Below the pieces are notes generated by a model. The model worked only from the letters and a program-made list of their open reading frames with translations, was not told where the DNA came from and ran no database searches. From Rhynchonema sp. JSB1_4 (lineage: Eukaryota > Nematoda > Chromadorea > Monhysterida > Xyalidae), in contig JASAMV010008327.1 of the NCBI GenBank assembly GCA_030248065.1, positions 1-64,000 of the forward strand: a stretch of DNA of 64,000 nucleotides, read 5' to 3'. Position 1 is the first letter of the stretch. The number at the start of each line of letters is the position of its first letter. Positions 12,149-23,500 of the stretch are shown here, in pieces. Both the position numbers and the translations under genes were made by a program.

Positions 12149-12480
12149 GGTTAAGTTCGGATTAAACTGCAAAGCGAAAAGAACATTAGCCAAATAAATT
12201 GTCGAAAGCGTTACCGCCACCGGAGAGCGGTTGCGCAACAGTGTATCTGACGCTCTCCACCTCGGTGCGTAAATTCCATTTCATTCAAAAAAAAACGTGC
12301 GTGCGTTGAACCACGCTGCTGTTCGCTTAGGCACGAAGCACGCAATAACTGGAGCTGGAAGTTATGTCACCGTCGCGATTGGGGGGCGCAACCCCCCCCC
12401 CCCCCCCCGGCCGGGTGGCGGTACGCGTTTGAGAATCTGGGCCATTGTCATTCTCTCTGATGTCCCTCCGTCATCTGAAA
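12149..12480. other. Serpin upstream region with poly-C tract
   Basis: It contains a candidate 3' splice site (AG at 12167-12168, minus strand) and a long C homopolymer followed by GGCCGGG at about 12391-12417. No promoter box is assigned. Confidence 0.4.
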
Positions 12481-12703
12481 CTTGGTGATCGGATCCGATC
12501 GGATGTGATCTGTATTGGTCACGTGACTTTTTTGAATTAAAAATTTAAAGAAATTTAGTGACGCCACAAATTTCGTCCAGCGTAAAGGATGTGAAATGAA
12601 TAACTACATAACAAGCCGGACGAAATTATAATGTCTCCATCCAGTAAATTTCTTAATATCCTCAATGCAAAAATGACGTGCTATTTAACATCCGATCACC
12701 AAG
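12481..12703. mobile_element. MITE with CTTGGTGATCGGAT ends
   Basis: The inverted ends CTTGGTGATCGGAT and ATCCGATCACCAAG enclose about 220 bp. Inner diverged arms include AAATTTAAAGAAATTTA and TAAATTTCTT. It has no coding capacity. Confidence 0.65.
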
Positions 12704-13266
12704 TGTGATATCGACCCAACAGTTTTTAACTCATGGTGAAACAATATTTTTGGGGGCTTCATGCTCGCGTATGTAGCTAGACCTTACGACATACACAAGT
12801 ACATACATACGTATAGTTTATGCTCACGTTACCACCTCCAAGACAATTTTGATTGGAAAGACACGATTTGCCCTTTGTTGCATCCTACGTGTAAACAACA
12901 AAGTAGGACGTTCCGAAATTAAAGAGATGTTTTTTGCGTGTGTGTTACTTGTGTTGCGAGCGTGGCGCCCAGCCCATGCAGTTTGAAATGCGATGCTGTT
13001 AGATTCTTGTGGAAATACACCTACGCTTATCGTTACGAAGCATTTTAGATTATCGTTTGGATAATCTAAACAGAGATACAGATACAGTATAATAGGATAT
13101 GTATAATGGAATTCTGTGGAAATTACGGAGGACAAAGATCCGTCAACACCATGTACCACATATGTATTTCTCGCGCTCATTTAGCCATGCTTTGGCCTGG
13201 CCATGCGTTGACCACTAGCGTGGACGATTTGCGTTGACAACCAAACAATCAGCCCCATAGATCAAG
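12704..13266. other. Intergenic; nothing recognised
   Basis: A minus-strand open frame (12824-13180) has no recognisable domain. The region is the probable 3' flank of the ankyrin exon. Confidence 0.35.
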
Positions 13267-13480
13267 TCATCGGGCGTTTCCGCTCTCTAATTCATCGCGT
13301 CCCGTAGTGTCGTGTGCCCCGTTTTCAATGAGCATTTGTGCCAATGTGTGCATGTGTTTGCGGCGGCGCGCCTTTTGCAATGGGGTGTCATTACCGCAAC
13401 GATTGGACAGGTTGAGATCTAATCGATCGCCGCCCTCCTCGAACAACACGCGCAGCACGCGCGCCGCACCCTCGTCGTCG
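13267..13480 (-). CDS. Ankyrin-repeat protein, C-terminal exon (partial)
   Basis: The exon runs from an acceptor (ATTCTTCCACAG, minus strand) in phase 2 to a TGA at 13267-13269 and encodes 70 residues. Seen directly: a Leu-rich helix (VLRVLFEEGG), then NRCGNDTPLQKARRRKHMHT and LAQMLIENGAH, matching the TPL and helix pattern of ankyrin repeats, and a short polar tail. I could not find the upstream exons between here and the TPR gene. The gene may have long introns filled by the repeats at 14-17 kb, or this may be an orphan remnant. The parent family beyond 'ankyrin' is not identified. Confidence 0.55.
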
Positions 13481-14126
13481 CTGTGGAAGAATATTAAAAT
13501 GTGGGTGATATAAATCTCGGATATAAACACGGAATTAACCTTCAACCAGATTTCACTTCACTGTGTTTTCAAAGGAATTCAAAACATTTCCGAGTTCTGC
13601 GTTTTTCATAGGCTTGTATTACACTGGTCAACTCAAGTGGTCAACTCATGCCGAATGTTCTTTGTGCTGAAAAACAACTGTTCCGAAAAATATGGTGCGC
13701 TAAAGTACATACATTATGTGCTTTTTCTCTCGCGCGCTCACTCGGGGCAGCTGCGAGTTGATGAAAAGTGATTTCACTGCTTCAGTTGACCACTGTGGTG
13801 TCAATCGCTCTGCAGTATATTTATACTGTATGTTCAACTTTGACATCAGGATATCAGGAGCAGACAAAGACAGCCGTACCAGCCAGGTGGGCTGCTGGAT
13901 CACAAAAGGGGCGCGGGGGCCTATGCACATACAGTGTCAGCGGGTAATTTTCAGGCTCAAATTTATCGTGAACACCCTGTAATTCATTGTGTTTGCACCC
14001 ACACCGCATGGTCGCAATTTTTCGCTATAACATGGGCGTGGAGGCTTTGTGAAATTTGTAATTTGTAAAAAAACCTGAGAAGATTTGTGCTGTGGATTAA
14101 AAAATTCGTAAAGGTGAGCCATAGCA
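13481..14126. other. Non-coding region, possible intron of the ankyrin gene
   Basis: No exon is recognised. Short inverted CAACTCA/TGAGTTG stretches occur near 13628-13760. Nothing further can be supported. Confidence 0.3.
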
Positions 14127-14404
14127 ATATTGGTCGCACAATGACTTTATAAGAATTGGTCAAATTTTTTTCCTGAATCGTAAATAGGGAAAGTGACGGG
14201 GCAATGACGTTGCGCTGTGCGATCACACACAAAGCATGTAGTAAAGAGAATGTTTCAGACCTGCGGCAACGTGGTTGATCTGCTAGATTTTTTCAGCTGA
14301 AAATGTTTTGTGAGAATCACAAATAGCACAGTGGTTAAGAGTGACTGAACGTGAAAATCAGGATTGATTTGATGAATTCTTACATAGTCATTGTGCGACC
14401 AATA
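14127..14404. mobile_element. Family A MITE, intact copy
   Basis: The inverted ends ATATTGGTCGCACAATGAC and GTCATTGTGCGACCAATA enclose 278 bp, in opposite orientation to 1461-1740. It contains ATGTTTCAG at about 14252. Confidence 0.8.
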
Positions 14405-14747
14405 CCAATCGCACGCAGCGAGCAACACGCGGTTTGCGTGTGAAGCCGATAAACAACACACACACGACGACAAAGTGTGCTAAATGTTTCATGCTTTTCG
14501 CAGCGCTTTCATACGCAAACGAAACGAGACGTGACTATAGTGACCCATGTCTGAGAATTCAGGGTGATACGGTATGGTTCAAGACTGCAAAGCACGGGAA
14601 AAGCACGGCTGATTTGCCTTCAGATCGTTGCACCAAAACCTGAGACCTCTTCCTCCACTCTCAAAAGGATAAGAAAACCCACGCTGTTTTGGTGGTCTCT
14701 GGAGATAAAAATCTTTGGAAAATCATCCAGGTGCCCTTGATCATCAG
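14405..14747. other. Non-coding; nothing recognised
   Basis: It contains one ATGTTTCA (about 14487). No exon or repeat boundary can be supported. Confidence 0.3.
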
Positions 14748-15590
14748 CAGAGATCGGAAACGGGCCGGGTAAAGTCGGCCCGGCCCGGCCCGGTCGGCGA
14801 AAAGTCCGGCCCGGCCCGGCCCGGCCCGGTGGATGGCTGCAGGTCGGCCCGGCCCGTTTTGGCTTGAGGTCGGCCCGGCCCGGCCCGGCCCGGTCAGCCA
14901 ATTTTCAAGGGCTGAAAACTAAAAAAGTCCAAAAAGCTGAAAAAAAATTCAAAAATTTTCTGCAGAATACTTGTTTTCACTGGTTGGTACAGCTGGGGGG
15001 AAGGGTAGGTAGGTAGGTAGGTAGATTGACGCGCCATCCTGATGCAGTACGTAAGTCGCCGCCCCGGTTGGTACAGTAGTGTAGTAGGTATGGTATAATT
15101 TTTTGCTCAAAATGGTTTGAAATCGGTATTTTTCACTCCATATAGGCGAAAAAACGCGCGAAATTAGCGCTCAGGAGTACATTCTCATCAATATGTAGAC
15201 ATAATAAAATTTTGTTCCCGGACGACTCCCCCCAGCTTGTCCGGTCGGTACTACAGTAGGTAGATTGATTGCAGGCAGGCTTTTTTGGTGGTACAGTAGG
15301 TTGATTGCTGCAAAGCAAAGGCCTGGGTATGGGTAGCTACTGCTTCTTTCTTCAAAACGATGACTGAAAAGATCAAGAACTAGAAAATGTTATTGCGCGA
15401 AGCGCAAAAATTTTGAAAATTTTGGTTCAAAAAATGGTAATTTCGTTCAAATTTAGGCATACCGGGCCGGACCGGGCCGGGCTGCTCGGCCCGGCCCGGC
15501 CCGGTCCCCCAAAATCTCCGGCCCGGCCCGGCCCGGCCCGGTCGACCAACTCCAAAATCGCGGCCCGGCCCAGCCCGTTTCCGATCTCTG
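14748..15590. mobile_element. Non-autonomous hAT-like element with CCGGCC subterminal arrays
   Basis: The ends are CAGAGATCGGAAACGGGC and its complement, flanked by an exact 8-bp duplication ATCATCAG (14740-14747 and 15591-15598). Dense CGGCCCGG units lie just inside both ends (about 14760-14895 and 15465-15570). The middle holds GTAGGTAGG runs and a GGTACAGTAGG segment shared with other elements in the window. Confidence 0.85.
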
Positions 15591-15718
15591 ATCATCAGGT
15601 TTAACCGTTACACGCAGCTGGCTGTGTGTGTGCATTAGTTAATACACGTGTGTGTCTGTGTGTATTAGACAGCAGCAGCGCTAAACATAAATACCAGTGG
15701 ATAGACGGCAGTGTGTGT

Positions 15719-15792
15719 CGGCTGGATGGCTCAGTGGTAAAGGCGTTGGACTCGTGCCTGTGGGACCGCTGGTTCGAGTCCCGCCGGCGCCG
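15719..15792 (+). tRNA. tRNA-like sequence, degenerate (possible SINE head)
   Basis: It has an A box TGGCTCAGTGG (15727-15737), a perfect B box GGTTCGAGTCC (15771-15781) and a T run at 15799-15804 that could stop RNA polymerase III. The acceptor and anticodon stems do not pair well: only GGC/GCC matches at the ends, and no convincing anticodon stem forms. It is more likely a tRNA-derived SINE head or pseudogene than a working tRNA. No anticodon is assigned. Confidence 0.45.
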
Positions 15793-15985
15793 TGAAAATT
15801 TTTTGTTTTTTTGGCTTTTTGGTTTAAACTAATTTATACATGCACAAAATGATGAGAAATAGTGCTTATAACAGTAAAATCGGGGTTGGGGTGTCAAAAC
15901 ATAGCCATCATTTTTTGTTTGTTTCCTTCAGCTTGGGCTTAGGCTTAGGCTTAGGCTTGGGATTGGGCTTAGGCTTAGGCCTAGG

Positions 15986-16836
15986 CAGTGTAGTGGCTGG
16001 GGGGGGATGGGGGGGATTCCCCCCCCCCCTAAGGAGTAGGTACCTTGCAACCACCCCTTGGGGGGATGGGGGGGGAAGGGTAGGTACCTTGCAACCACCC
16101 CGGAGGGTACCTTGCAACCATCAATTTATGGTTTTTATAGGCAAAAATGGGTGTTTTTCGACCTCAAAACCCCAAAAATCGCGCGCTCCGCGCGCAAACC
16201 TCCATATAATAGGTATTTTAGGCAAATTTTCGGCCAAAATGCAAAAAAGTACCAATTTTTCGGCCAAATTTGCAGTATAATGCATGCAAAAAACACCCTT
16301 TTTTCGGACCTCAGGGCAGTGGTGTAGCTACCCAGGCGGGGCGGCAACCTACTGTACCACCCAAAATGCGGGGCGGCAACCTACCTACTGTACCAGCCGA
16401 GCTAGGGGGGGGGTCGTACCACTTGGGGGGGGGGGTCATCTGGAAACCGAAATTTTTTATGTCTAAATACTGAAGAAAATGTGGCCTAAAACACTAATTT
16501 CGCGCGCAGCGCGCGATTTTTCGCCTATTTGCAGACAAATATGCTAATTTTATGCAATTTTAAGCCAAAAATGAATGTTTTGGGTGAAAAGTTAGGTGGG
16601 GCGGCAACCTACCTACTGTACCAGGGGAGGGGCGGCAACCTACCTACTGTACCAGGCGAGGGGCGGCAACCTACCTACTGTACCTTGGGGGGGGGGGACC
16701 CCCCCCCCCCCCAGCCACACCATTGCCTCAGGGGTACCTTGCAACCTCCCGGAGGCTGGGTAGGGGGGTACCTTGCAACCATCTGGATCCATCCCCCCCA
16801 AGGGTACCTTGCAACCATCTGCCTGCCACTACACTG
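15986..16836. mobile_element. hAT-like MITE (CAGTGTAGTGGC ends)
   Basis: The ends are CAGTGTAGTGGC and GCCACTACACTG, with the duplication GGCCTAGG at 15978-15985 and 16837-16844. Internal GGTACCTTGCAACC units repeat. A further element (16317-16725) is inserted in it. Confidence 0.85.
16317..16725. mobile_element. hAT-like MITE nested within another
   Basis: The ends are CAGTGGTGTAGC and CCACACCATTG, with the exact duplication CCTCAGGG at 16309-16316 and 16726-16733. Inside are several GCGGCAACCTACCTACTGT units and G/C homopolymers. Confidence 0.85.
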
Positions 16837-17099
16837 GGCCTAGGCTTCTTAGGCTTGTGCTTAAACGTAATCTGAAGCGGCTGGCCTCAAAACGCCGTTT
16901 TCTGCCTTTTATAGGCGTGGATGATTTTCCAAAGATTTTTATCTCCTCTTCTGGATAGATCCCACCCCGTAGCACACATCACACAATGAACGGGGATCTG
17001 TTCTACACAGAATAATGGTCTCCAAGTTGCTGGGCCTGTGTAAAAATCCCTACCATGGGACATGGGACAATTCCACACTGGGCCGCGCCTGCCCACGAA

Positions 17100-17416
17100 T
17101 CATCATCGGTCACCAAGTAAAAAAGTGTTGATTTTAGTGCCAAAATGACCCATTTTATGGGCCAAATTTTGGCCGCCAAAATGGTCAAATTCGTTCACAT
17201 TTTCTCACACGTGCACAAAAATACGCATTTTAAGGCTTATTTTAGCATAATTTCGACCAATTTTTATATCCATGTTTTTGGCTTCTGGACCCCCCAAATC
17301 GGGGTACCCGGCTAGCTTGCTAGCTTTCTTGCGCCGGACCCCTCCAGCTAGCTAGCTTTCTTGCGCCGGACCCCTCCAGCTAGCTAGCTTTCTTGCTCGG
17401 ACCAACCACATCACTG
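17100..17416. mobile_element. Diverged copy of the 38805-39154 element
   Basis: GATTTTAGTGCCAAAATGA, GCATTTTAAGGC and CCCCCAAATCGG line up with the element at 38805-39154. It ends in ACATCACTG. It lies directly upstream of TPR and carries the tandem repeat at 17308-17400. Confidence 0.5.
17308..17400. repeat. Tandem repeat, about 33 bp x 3
   Basis: Units read AGCTAGCTAGCTTTCTTGCG followed by CCGGACCCCTCC. It ends about 170 bp before the TPR start codon. It could affect the promoter but may be neutral. Confidence 0.75.
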
Positions 17417-17534
17417 GTCGGGGCCGGGGGCTTTTCAGCGCAGGTTTGGGCTGTAGCCCCCAATAGGGCTGTGGGCTGTGGCCTATAGATCCGCCCATCG
17501 GCCCATGCCACTTGACATGACAGACACTGTGCTG

Positions 17535-17546
17535 GAATATCTTCAG
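17535..17546 (+). promoter_or_regulatory. Candidate trans-splice acceptor of TPR
   Basis: The site AATATCTTCAG ends at 17546, leaving 23 nt to the ATG at 17570. A similar AG precedes the ATG of each complete gene here. Confidence 0.4.
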
Positions 17547-17569
17547 GCCGGTAGAAACTGCGTTCGAAA

Positions 17570-20500
17570 ATGGACGTCAACGTCAGCCGATCGGAGGCGT
17601 TGCTGCTGACGGTGCTGACGCCGGGAGAGTTGACGGCGATCACAAATCACTCGCGATCGCGGCTCGAAACTTTGATTCAACAATCCAAATTGTCGCACGT
17701 CGCATTATCGGCACAAAAAGTCGAATCGGAACAGCAGGTTTTCGAAGCCAAACAGCGACTGGATTCGATGCGGAATGAACTGGCGGCGGTGACGAAGAAA
17801 AACAGTGATTTGCAACGGCGATGCGAAAATTTGGGTGTGTGTTTTTTTATTTGGGAGTTTATCGTGCTGAGTTTGCCTGATGATATCAACAAAGATTGCA
17901 CTTATTTTCAGAAAAAGACCGAAACGAACGAATCCGATTGCTCCACGAATCGGAAAATGCGCGTGATGCCGCCGTGTGTGCTCAGGTTTGACTTGCGCGT
18001 AATTGAAGTGCAGTCTGTTTTTCCTCAAGAGACGAAGTTTACTCTGCGTTTGGTTGGGATCAAATTCCGCTCACGAAACGCTCATTTTCAGCACTCGGCC
18101 ACTCGCAAGCTTGAGGGCATGGAAAACGAAACGTCCAGTTTGGCTGATGTGGTCGCCAAAAAGAATGAATTCATCAAAACCCTTGAAGGTTGGCTCCTGT
18201 GGTCCTATTTGTGGCCAGGAATTTAGCTATTGTGGCTATGTGGAATGTGGCTATTTAATTTTTACGTTCTTTATTATTTTTTTCGCATTTCCACTCTTAA
18301 CCAGTCGATATACTCGTGTGTTTATCTTCTCTTGTCAGAGAACATCGAGCGGCTGAAGACCGAAATTCAAAAGATCAGCGCCGAAAAATCCGACGCGGAC
18401 ATGAAAGTGTTTGAGATTGACTCGCGCGAACGATTGTTGCAGGCAAGAAATAAAAACTTTTTTTTTCAATTTTTATACAATATTTATTCTTCGAGCACAT
18501 CTAAAAAAATAATCTTTTTCAGGCGCGCGAAGAGCGAATCAACAAAGAACTCGAAATGAGTGAAACATCGAAACGGTGGTACATGGAAGAGGTGGAACGG
18601 AAGGATCAGATAATCTATCAGGAGCGCAAGGAATCGGTTAGAATCGGCTGTTTTTCATTTTGATAGGTTTTCGGCACTTTTTACTTTTACTTTTTTTTGC
18701 GACTTCGCGTCAACAACATTTTGCGATCAAATATGTTGCTTTTTTTGGCGTGCTTGCAAAAGATTTTCGCATAGCTTGCGGAAGGTCGCAACCACTGGCT
18801 ATTGTTCTGTGCTCACAAAGCTGTTCGTAATCCAACATTTGTCTGGTTAATTGATTTTCGGTGGCCGTCGAAAACCCCGAAAAAAAAACCCCGAAACGGA
18901 AAACCCCGAAAAAAAACCCCGAAAATGAAAAACCCCGAAAATAAAACCCCGAAAACGAAAAACCCCGAAAAAAGCCCGAAAAATAAATAATGTCAGGGAT
19001 GAAAAAAAATCTTGTTAGAGGTGGGTATTCATGTCGCTCGTGACCCACGAGTGAAACATCACCCCTACACTATACTGGCAGGCGGAAAAAAACCGGTTTT
19101 TTTCCGGAAAAAAAACCGTTTTTTTTCCGAGACCCGAATACTTTTTCATTTATTTTTCCGTGGGTATCTTTTCGGTTTTTGATCGGAAAAATATCGGTAC
19201 TTTATCCCAAAGTTTCCAAAAAATTGTAATGCAAAACTGATGAGTTTTTCGATTTCAGTGAAAAATTGGCTCGAGCACAAAAATTAACCGACCCAAAATG
19301 GGCCAAAAAGCGTGTAAACCAAGTGTTTTCGACTGACTTCAACACTCTTCAAGAGCACTCTCGTCACTTCGAACAAATTTTGCACTGAAATTGTTATATT
19401 TTTCGAAATTACGTTCTTAAGACGGAAAAGATTTGGAAAAAAAAACGGTTTTTTTTCAAAAAAACCCCTTTTTCCCCCAAAAAAAAAAAAAACACCCTTC
19501 TTTAAAAAAAACCCTACACTTGATAAATTGGCTTCGGATCAGACTTCAACCTAGACTTGGGCTTAGGCTTGTTCATAGGCTTAGGCTTAGGCTACCAGCC
19601 AGGAAGACATGTCCACATGAAGGAAACATCCACAAATGTACAGCTGCACAGGCTTTCTTTCAGGGTTAGGCTTAGGCTTAGGCTGCCAGCCAGGAAGACC
19701 TGTCCATTTGAAGAAAACTTCCACAAAAACCTAACTGCTCAGGCTTTCCTTCAGGGGTAGGCTTAGGCCTAGGCTGCCAGCCAGGAAGACCTGGCCACAT
19801 GAAGACAACATCCACAAAAGTTTAACGGAATAGGCCTTCAATCAGGGTTAGGCTTAGGCTTAGGCTGCCAGCCAGGAAGACATGAACAAAGGAGAATTAC
19901 CTAACTTGTGCCCGAACTGTACCAGTGCCCATTTTTTGGTGCACGAACGACATGAATACCCTTCTCTAACCAAAAGAATTGTTTTCCACACATTTTATGT
20001 TTTTCGGGGTTTTTCGTTTTCGGGGTTTTTATTTTTCGGGGGTTTTTTCGGGGTTTTTTTTTCGGCGTTTTTTTTTTCGGGGTTTTTTTTCGGGGTTTTC
20101 GACCCCACCCTGATTTTCAGTCAACGAAAGCGCTGGAATTGCAAACCAAGATCGGAACGCTTGAACACGACGTCAGACTTCGTTCGTCCACTCTCGATGC
20201 GCAAAAAGAGCGCAATGTGCAGCTCGAGAAACAGTTACACGAATTGCAGGAGAAAATGCGCAATGTTCGCGACCGTTTTTTTCTTCTGTTCTGTTTTGTT
20301 TATTGATTTATTTTCCATTTTTTATTCAAAATGTCGACTTTCAGTTTGAACGCGAGCGCGCTGATCTGGTGCAAAACTACGAGGCTGAGCTTGAGTGTCA
20401 AAGGAAAGTCATTGAGACCAATGAGGTGACTTTTTCGTGTTCTCTTGCGTTTTAATGGTTTTTTTCATTTCGTGTCAAATTTTCAGACTAGCTTATACGA

Positions 20501-23500
20501 GGCCGAAGCCAAAGTGGATGAAGTGACCAAAACGCTCGAATCTTGTCGAACATTGCACCAGGAAAGCAAAGAGGGTTGGTATTTTTGCGCATGTTGTCCT
20601 GATCTAGTAAGCTTCTAATTTCGTTGCGTCACGCATTCTTACAGACGCAGGGAAACTCCCGTTCGAAGTCGAGGCAGGCAGCAAGCCACGCAGCTGATGA
20701 CACACACACAGCTTGTGTGACTGAAACATTCGAAACGCACACGAGCCAGCTGCGTGGCTTGTTGACTGCGTGCGCCTCGACTTCGAACGAGAGTTTCACT
20801 GCGTCTATAAAAATGCATGAGGCAACGAATTTAGAAATTTACTATACATGGCAAATTCGATGCCGTGATGCATTTATGTAACCAGTTTGATTTTTTTTCA
20901 GCTGTGGAAAGCATGCAGGCTGAACTGAACGAAACCAATGCCAAGCATGCTGAAGATCTCTGTGCCAAAGGTACGCTCATGGAGATTCATGTTCTGTGCT
21001 TTACCGCCTTTCTTGTGAAGCTTCAGCCATTTATATTGACTGGCAGAATGTTTCAGCGATAGACACTTTTGCGTGGCTGGCTGGCAGATGTTCGACTTTA
21101 TGTATAAAAAACGCTGAGTAATTATTTTCTTGCAGATGAGTCAATTGCCAAACTGCAAGATGAACTCAAGCACGCCAATGAACTGTTGTCTTCCAAACAT
21201 CGAGGTTGGGCGTTAACTAGATTTATCTTTGTTGTAAAGTGTCAGGCAACTAAGACAAAAATGTTCTGATGAATAACCTTAGTTCGATTCAGAATTACGA
21301 TTTTTAATTTCAATGTGTCTTGATTGACAAAAGCAACAATGTGCGAACCAACGGTGTATGGTAGACGGTCGGGCAAAGCACATTTGAGCAGGACCATTTT
21401 GAGCAGGTGAAAAAGAGCAGAGTCCAAAATGGCAGAATCTAAAGACGAGAAGGCCTTAGCCCAAGCCAAAGCCCAAACACAAAACTAATCTTAAGCCTAA
21501 TTATAAAAATGGAAAGGGACAGATAATATTATCATAGAGAAGACACCAAAAAAGGAGAGGAGAAAGGAAAAAAAAAGAAAAAAAAAAGAAAAAGAAAAAA
21601 AAGGAGAAAAAAAAAAAAAAAAGTAAAAAAAAAAAAAAAACAAAAAAACAAAAACCAAACCCCACCCAAAACAAAGAAAAAAAAAAACCAACCACACCAC
21701 TTCACCAAAAAAAAAAAAAAAAAATAACGAAAGAAGAAAAAATAACACAATAAACTCCAAAAGACAGCACCAAACAACCCCTCACACCCCCCCCTGATAA
21801 GCCTAAGCCTGATACCAAAATCAGGCTTAGCCAAAGCCACTGGAACAAAATAAGTGCCCTGCTCTTTTTCACTTGCTCAAATGCGCTTTGCTCAATTGCC
21901 CGGCCACCGTATGGTACGGTATAAGAACGCAACCAAATACGAACTGAAATAGCATTAAAATGGAATCGAACCGAAAATACGCTGTGTGAAACGCCTGTCA
22001 TGAAATAACAGAGAAGATGTTTCGTGTTTCACGTAAACTATGTTTTGCATCGTATTTGGCAATTAGTCCTTGATGGAGGGCGTCCTGACACCAAATAATC
22101 AATTTAAGTAATTAAAAGTGCTTCAGTGATGCTGTCGGACGATGAGATCGCTGAATTATCACCGGGCGCTGCTGCGGCTAGTCGGTTGATCAAACAAGGT
22201 TATCGCGAAAAACAAATTTTTTTATATTTTTTGAATTTTGTTTGAATTTATTATTGTTTTTTATATAGTTGTTCATTGTATATGCTTTATAGTTTATTTT
22301 TTCAAAATAGGCTAGCGGCAAGAACGTAGTGTAATGAAAACGGCTTGTAGCTTTGTTCTTCTGAAGTGCCAATTTATCAGCTTTTTGGCCTAAATGTATA
22401 ATTTTTGAGGGTTTGCGCCACTAAATTGGAAAATTTACTTGCCTTGTAAATAATTTAGCAGCTTAAAAACCTGCAAATTTGGTAAAAAAAAGATCTATGA
22501 CGCCAGGCATCACCCTGACGTCGATTTACCGCGAGCACGTGAAAGCAGTTGATGAGCTGCACGCGCAGAAAGCTGAGAACACACGACTGCAGAAGTATTT
22601 TAATGAACTGGTGCAGGTATGTATGGGCTATAGGGTTAGAGGTGTGGGTACCCGACACCCGACATCTGGAGACACCCGACACCTATAGTTTTTTCGGCAC
22701 CCGACACCCGACATCTCTCTAACCCTAAGGGCTACATTCATATTTTTATTTTGTGCTTTTTACTTCGTTCGACCAGTTTCGGTACATCTTGAGTGACCAT
22801 TCAAAATCAAATGCAAGTCGCGATTTTTATCGTTGTTTTCTTTCAACAGGACATCCAAAACAAAGCGCCGATCTTGCGCCAACAGAAACTCGACTATGAG
22901 CAAACGTTGGACATGTGTCAACGATTGAGACATCAGCTCGCCTGTGTGGATCGGGAGGAAAAGGTAAAATCAACTGAAATGATCGTTTGTTAAATTTTTG
23001 AAAATAAAATTTAAAACAAACATTTTCAGGAGCTGAAACTGACCAAAGACAACAGCGACCGAGAGTTGGCGTACACCAAGGCTGAACTGGAACGATATCA
23101 ACGCGACGTGAAGGACTTGAACAATCAGGTGATTGTTTGTGGATTGTTTTATGGATGTTTTTTATGTTTGTGAACGGGTCAAGTGCGATAAGATATCCCA
23201 GGAGGGGGCTGAACTCAGCGAGTTGCAAGATGCCAGATACCTACTCCAAATGGTCGAAAAAAAGGATGTTTTTGCGTGCATTTTCAGTGCAAGAATCGGC
23301 AGAATGCAGGCCCAGCAACAAAAACGGCTATTTTTTGTGTATATGTTTTCGCGGTCGGGCAGGGCATCCGAGGTCGAAAAACAACCATTTCCCCCATAGA
23401 AATCATAAATATACTGGTGCAAGATGACATGATGCATGATTGATACCCTTTGGCGGTGGCATGGCAGCCCCCAGGCACTACACTGGTCTTTGCTGAACTT

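Larger units (their letters stand above)
15930..16866. repeat. TTAGGC interstitial array split by nested elements
   Basis: The left part (about 15930-15985) is (GGCTTA)n with GGCTTGGGATTGGG variants. The right part (16837-16866) resumes GGCCTAGGCTTCTTAGGC. The element 15986-16836 is inserted between them with an 8-bp duplication GGCCTAGG. Confidence 0.75.
18862..20112. mobile_element. Composite inverted-repeat element in TPR intron 5
   Basis: Left arm of CCCCGAAAA units (about 18868-18988), then GACATGAATACCC-type sequence; the right arm is the complement (about 19945-20105). The middle holds the repeat 19077-19372 and the 91-bp tandem array. The right end lies 8 bp before exon 6, so its sequence supplies part of the 3' splice-site context. 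Confidence 0.6.

Noticed and set aside
15930..15985. A true chromosome end (telomere)
   Set aside because: The TTAGGC run is short, degenerate and flanked by unique sequence and genes on both sides.
17380..17643. Minus-strand 87-aa frame over the TPR start
   Set aside because: It overlaps TPR exon 1 in antisense and has no recognisable domain.
18862..20112. CRISPR-like array from the repeated CCCCGAAAA units
   Set aside because: Units are short, irregular and without spacers of constant length, and the genome is eukaryotic.
21497..21760. Minus-strand Phe-rich 'membrane protein' frames
   Set aside because: They are translations of an A-rich low-complexity tract inside a transposable element.
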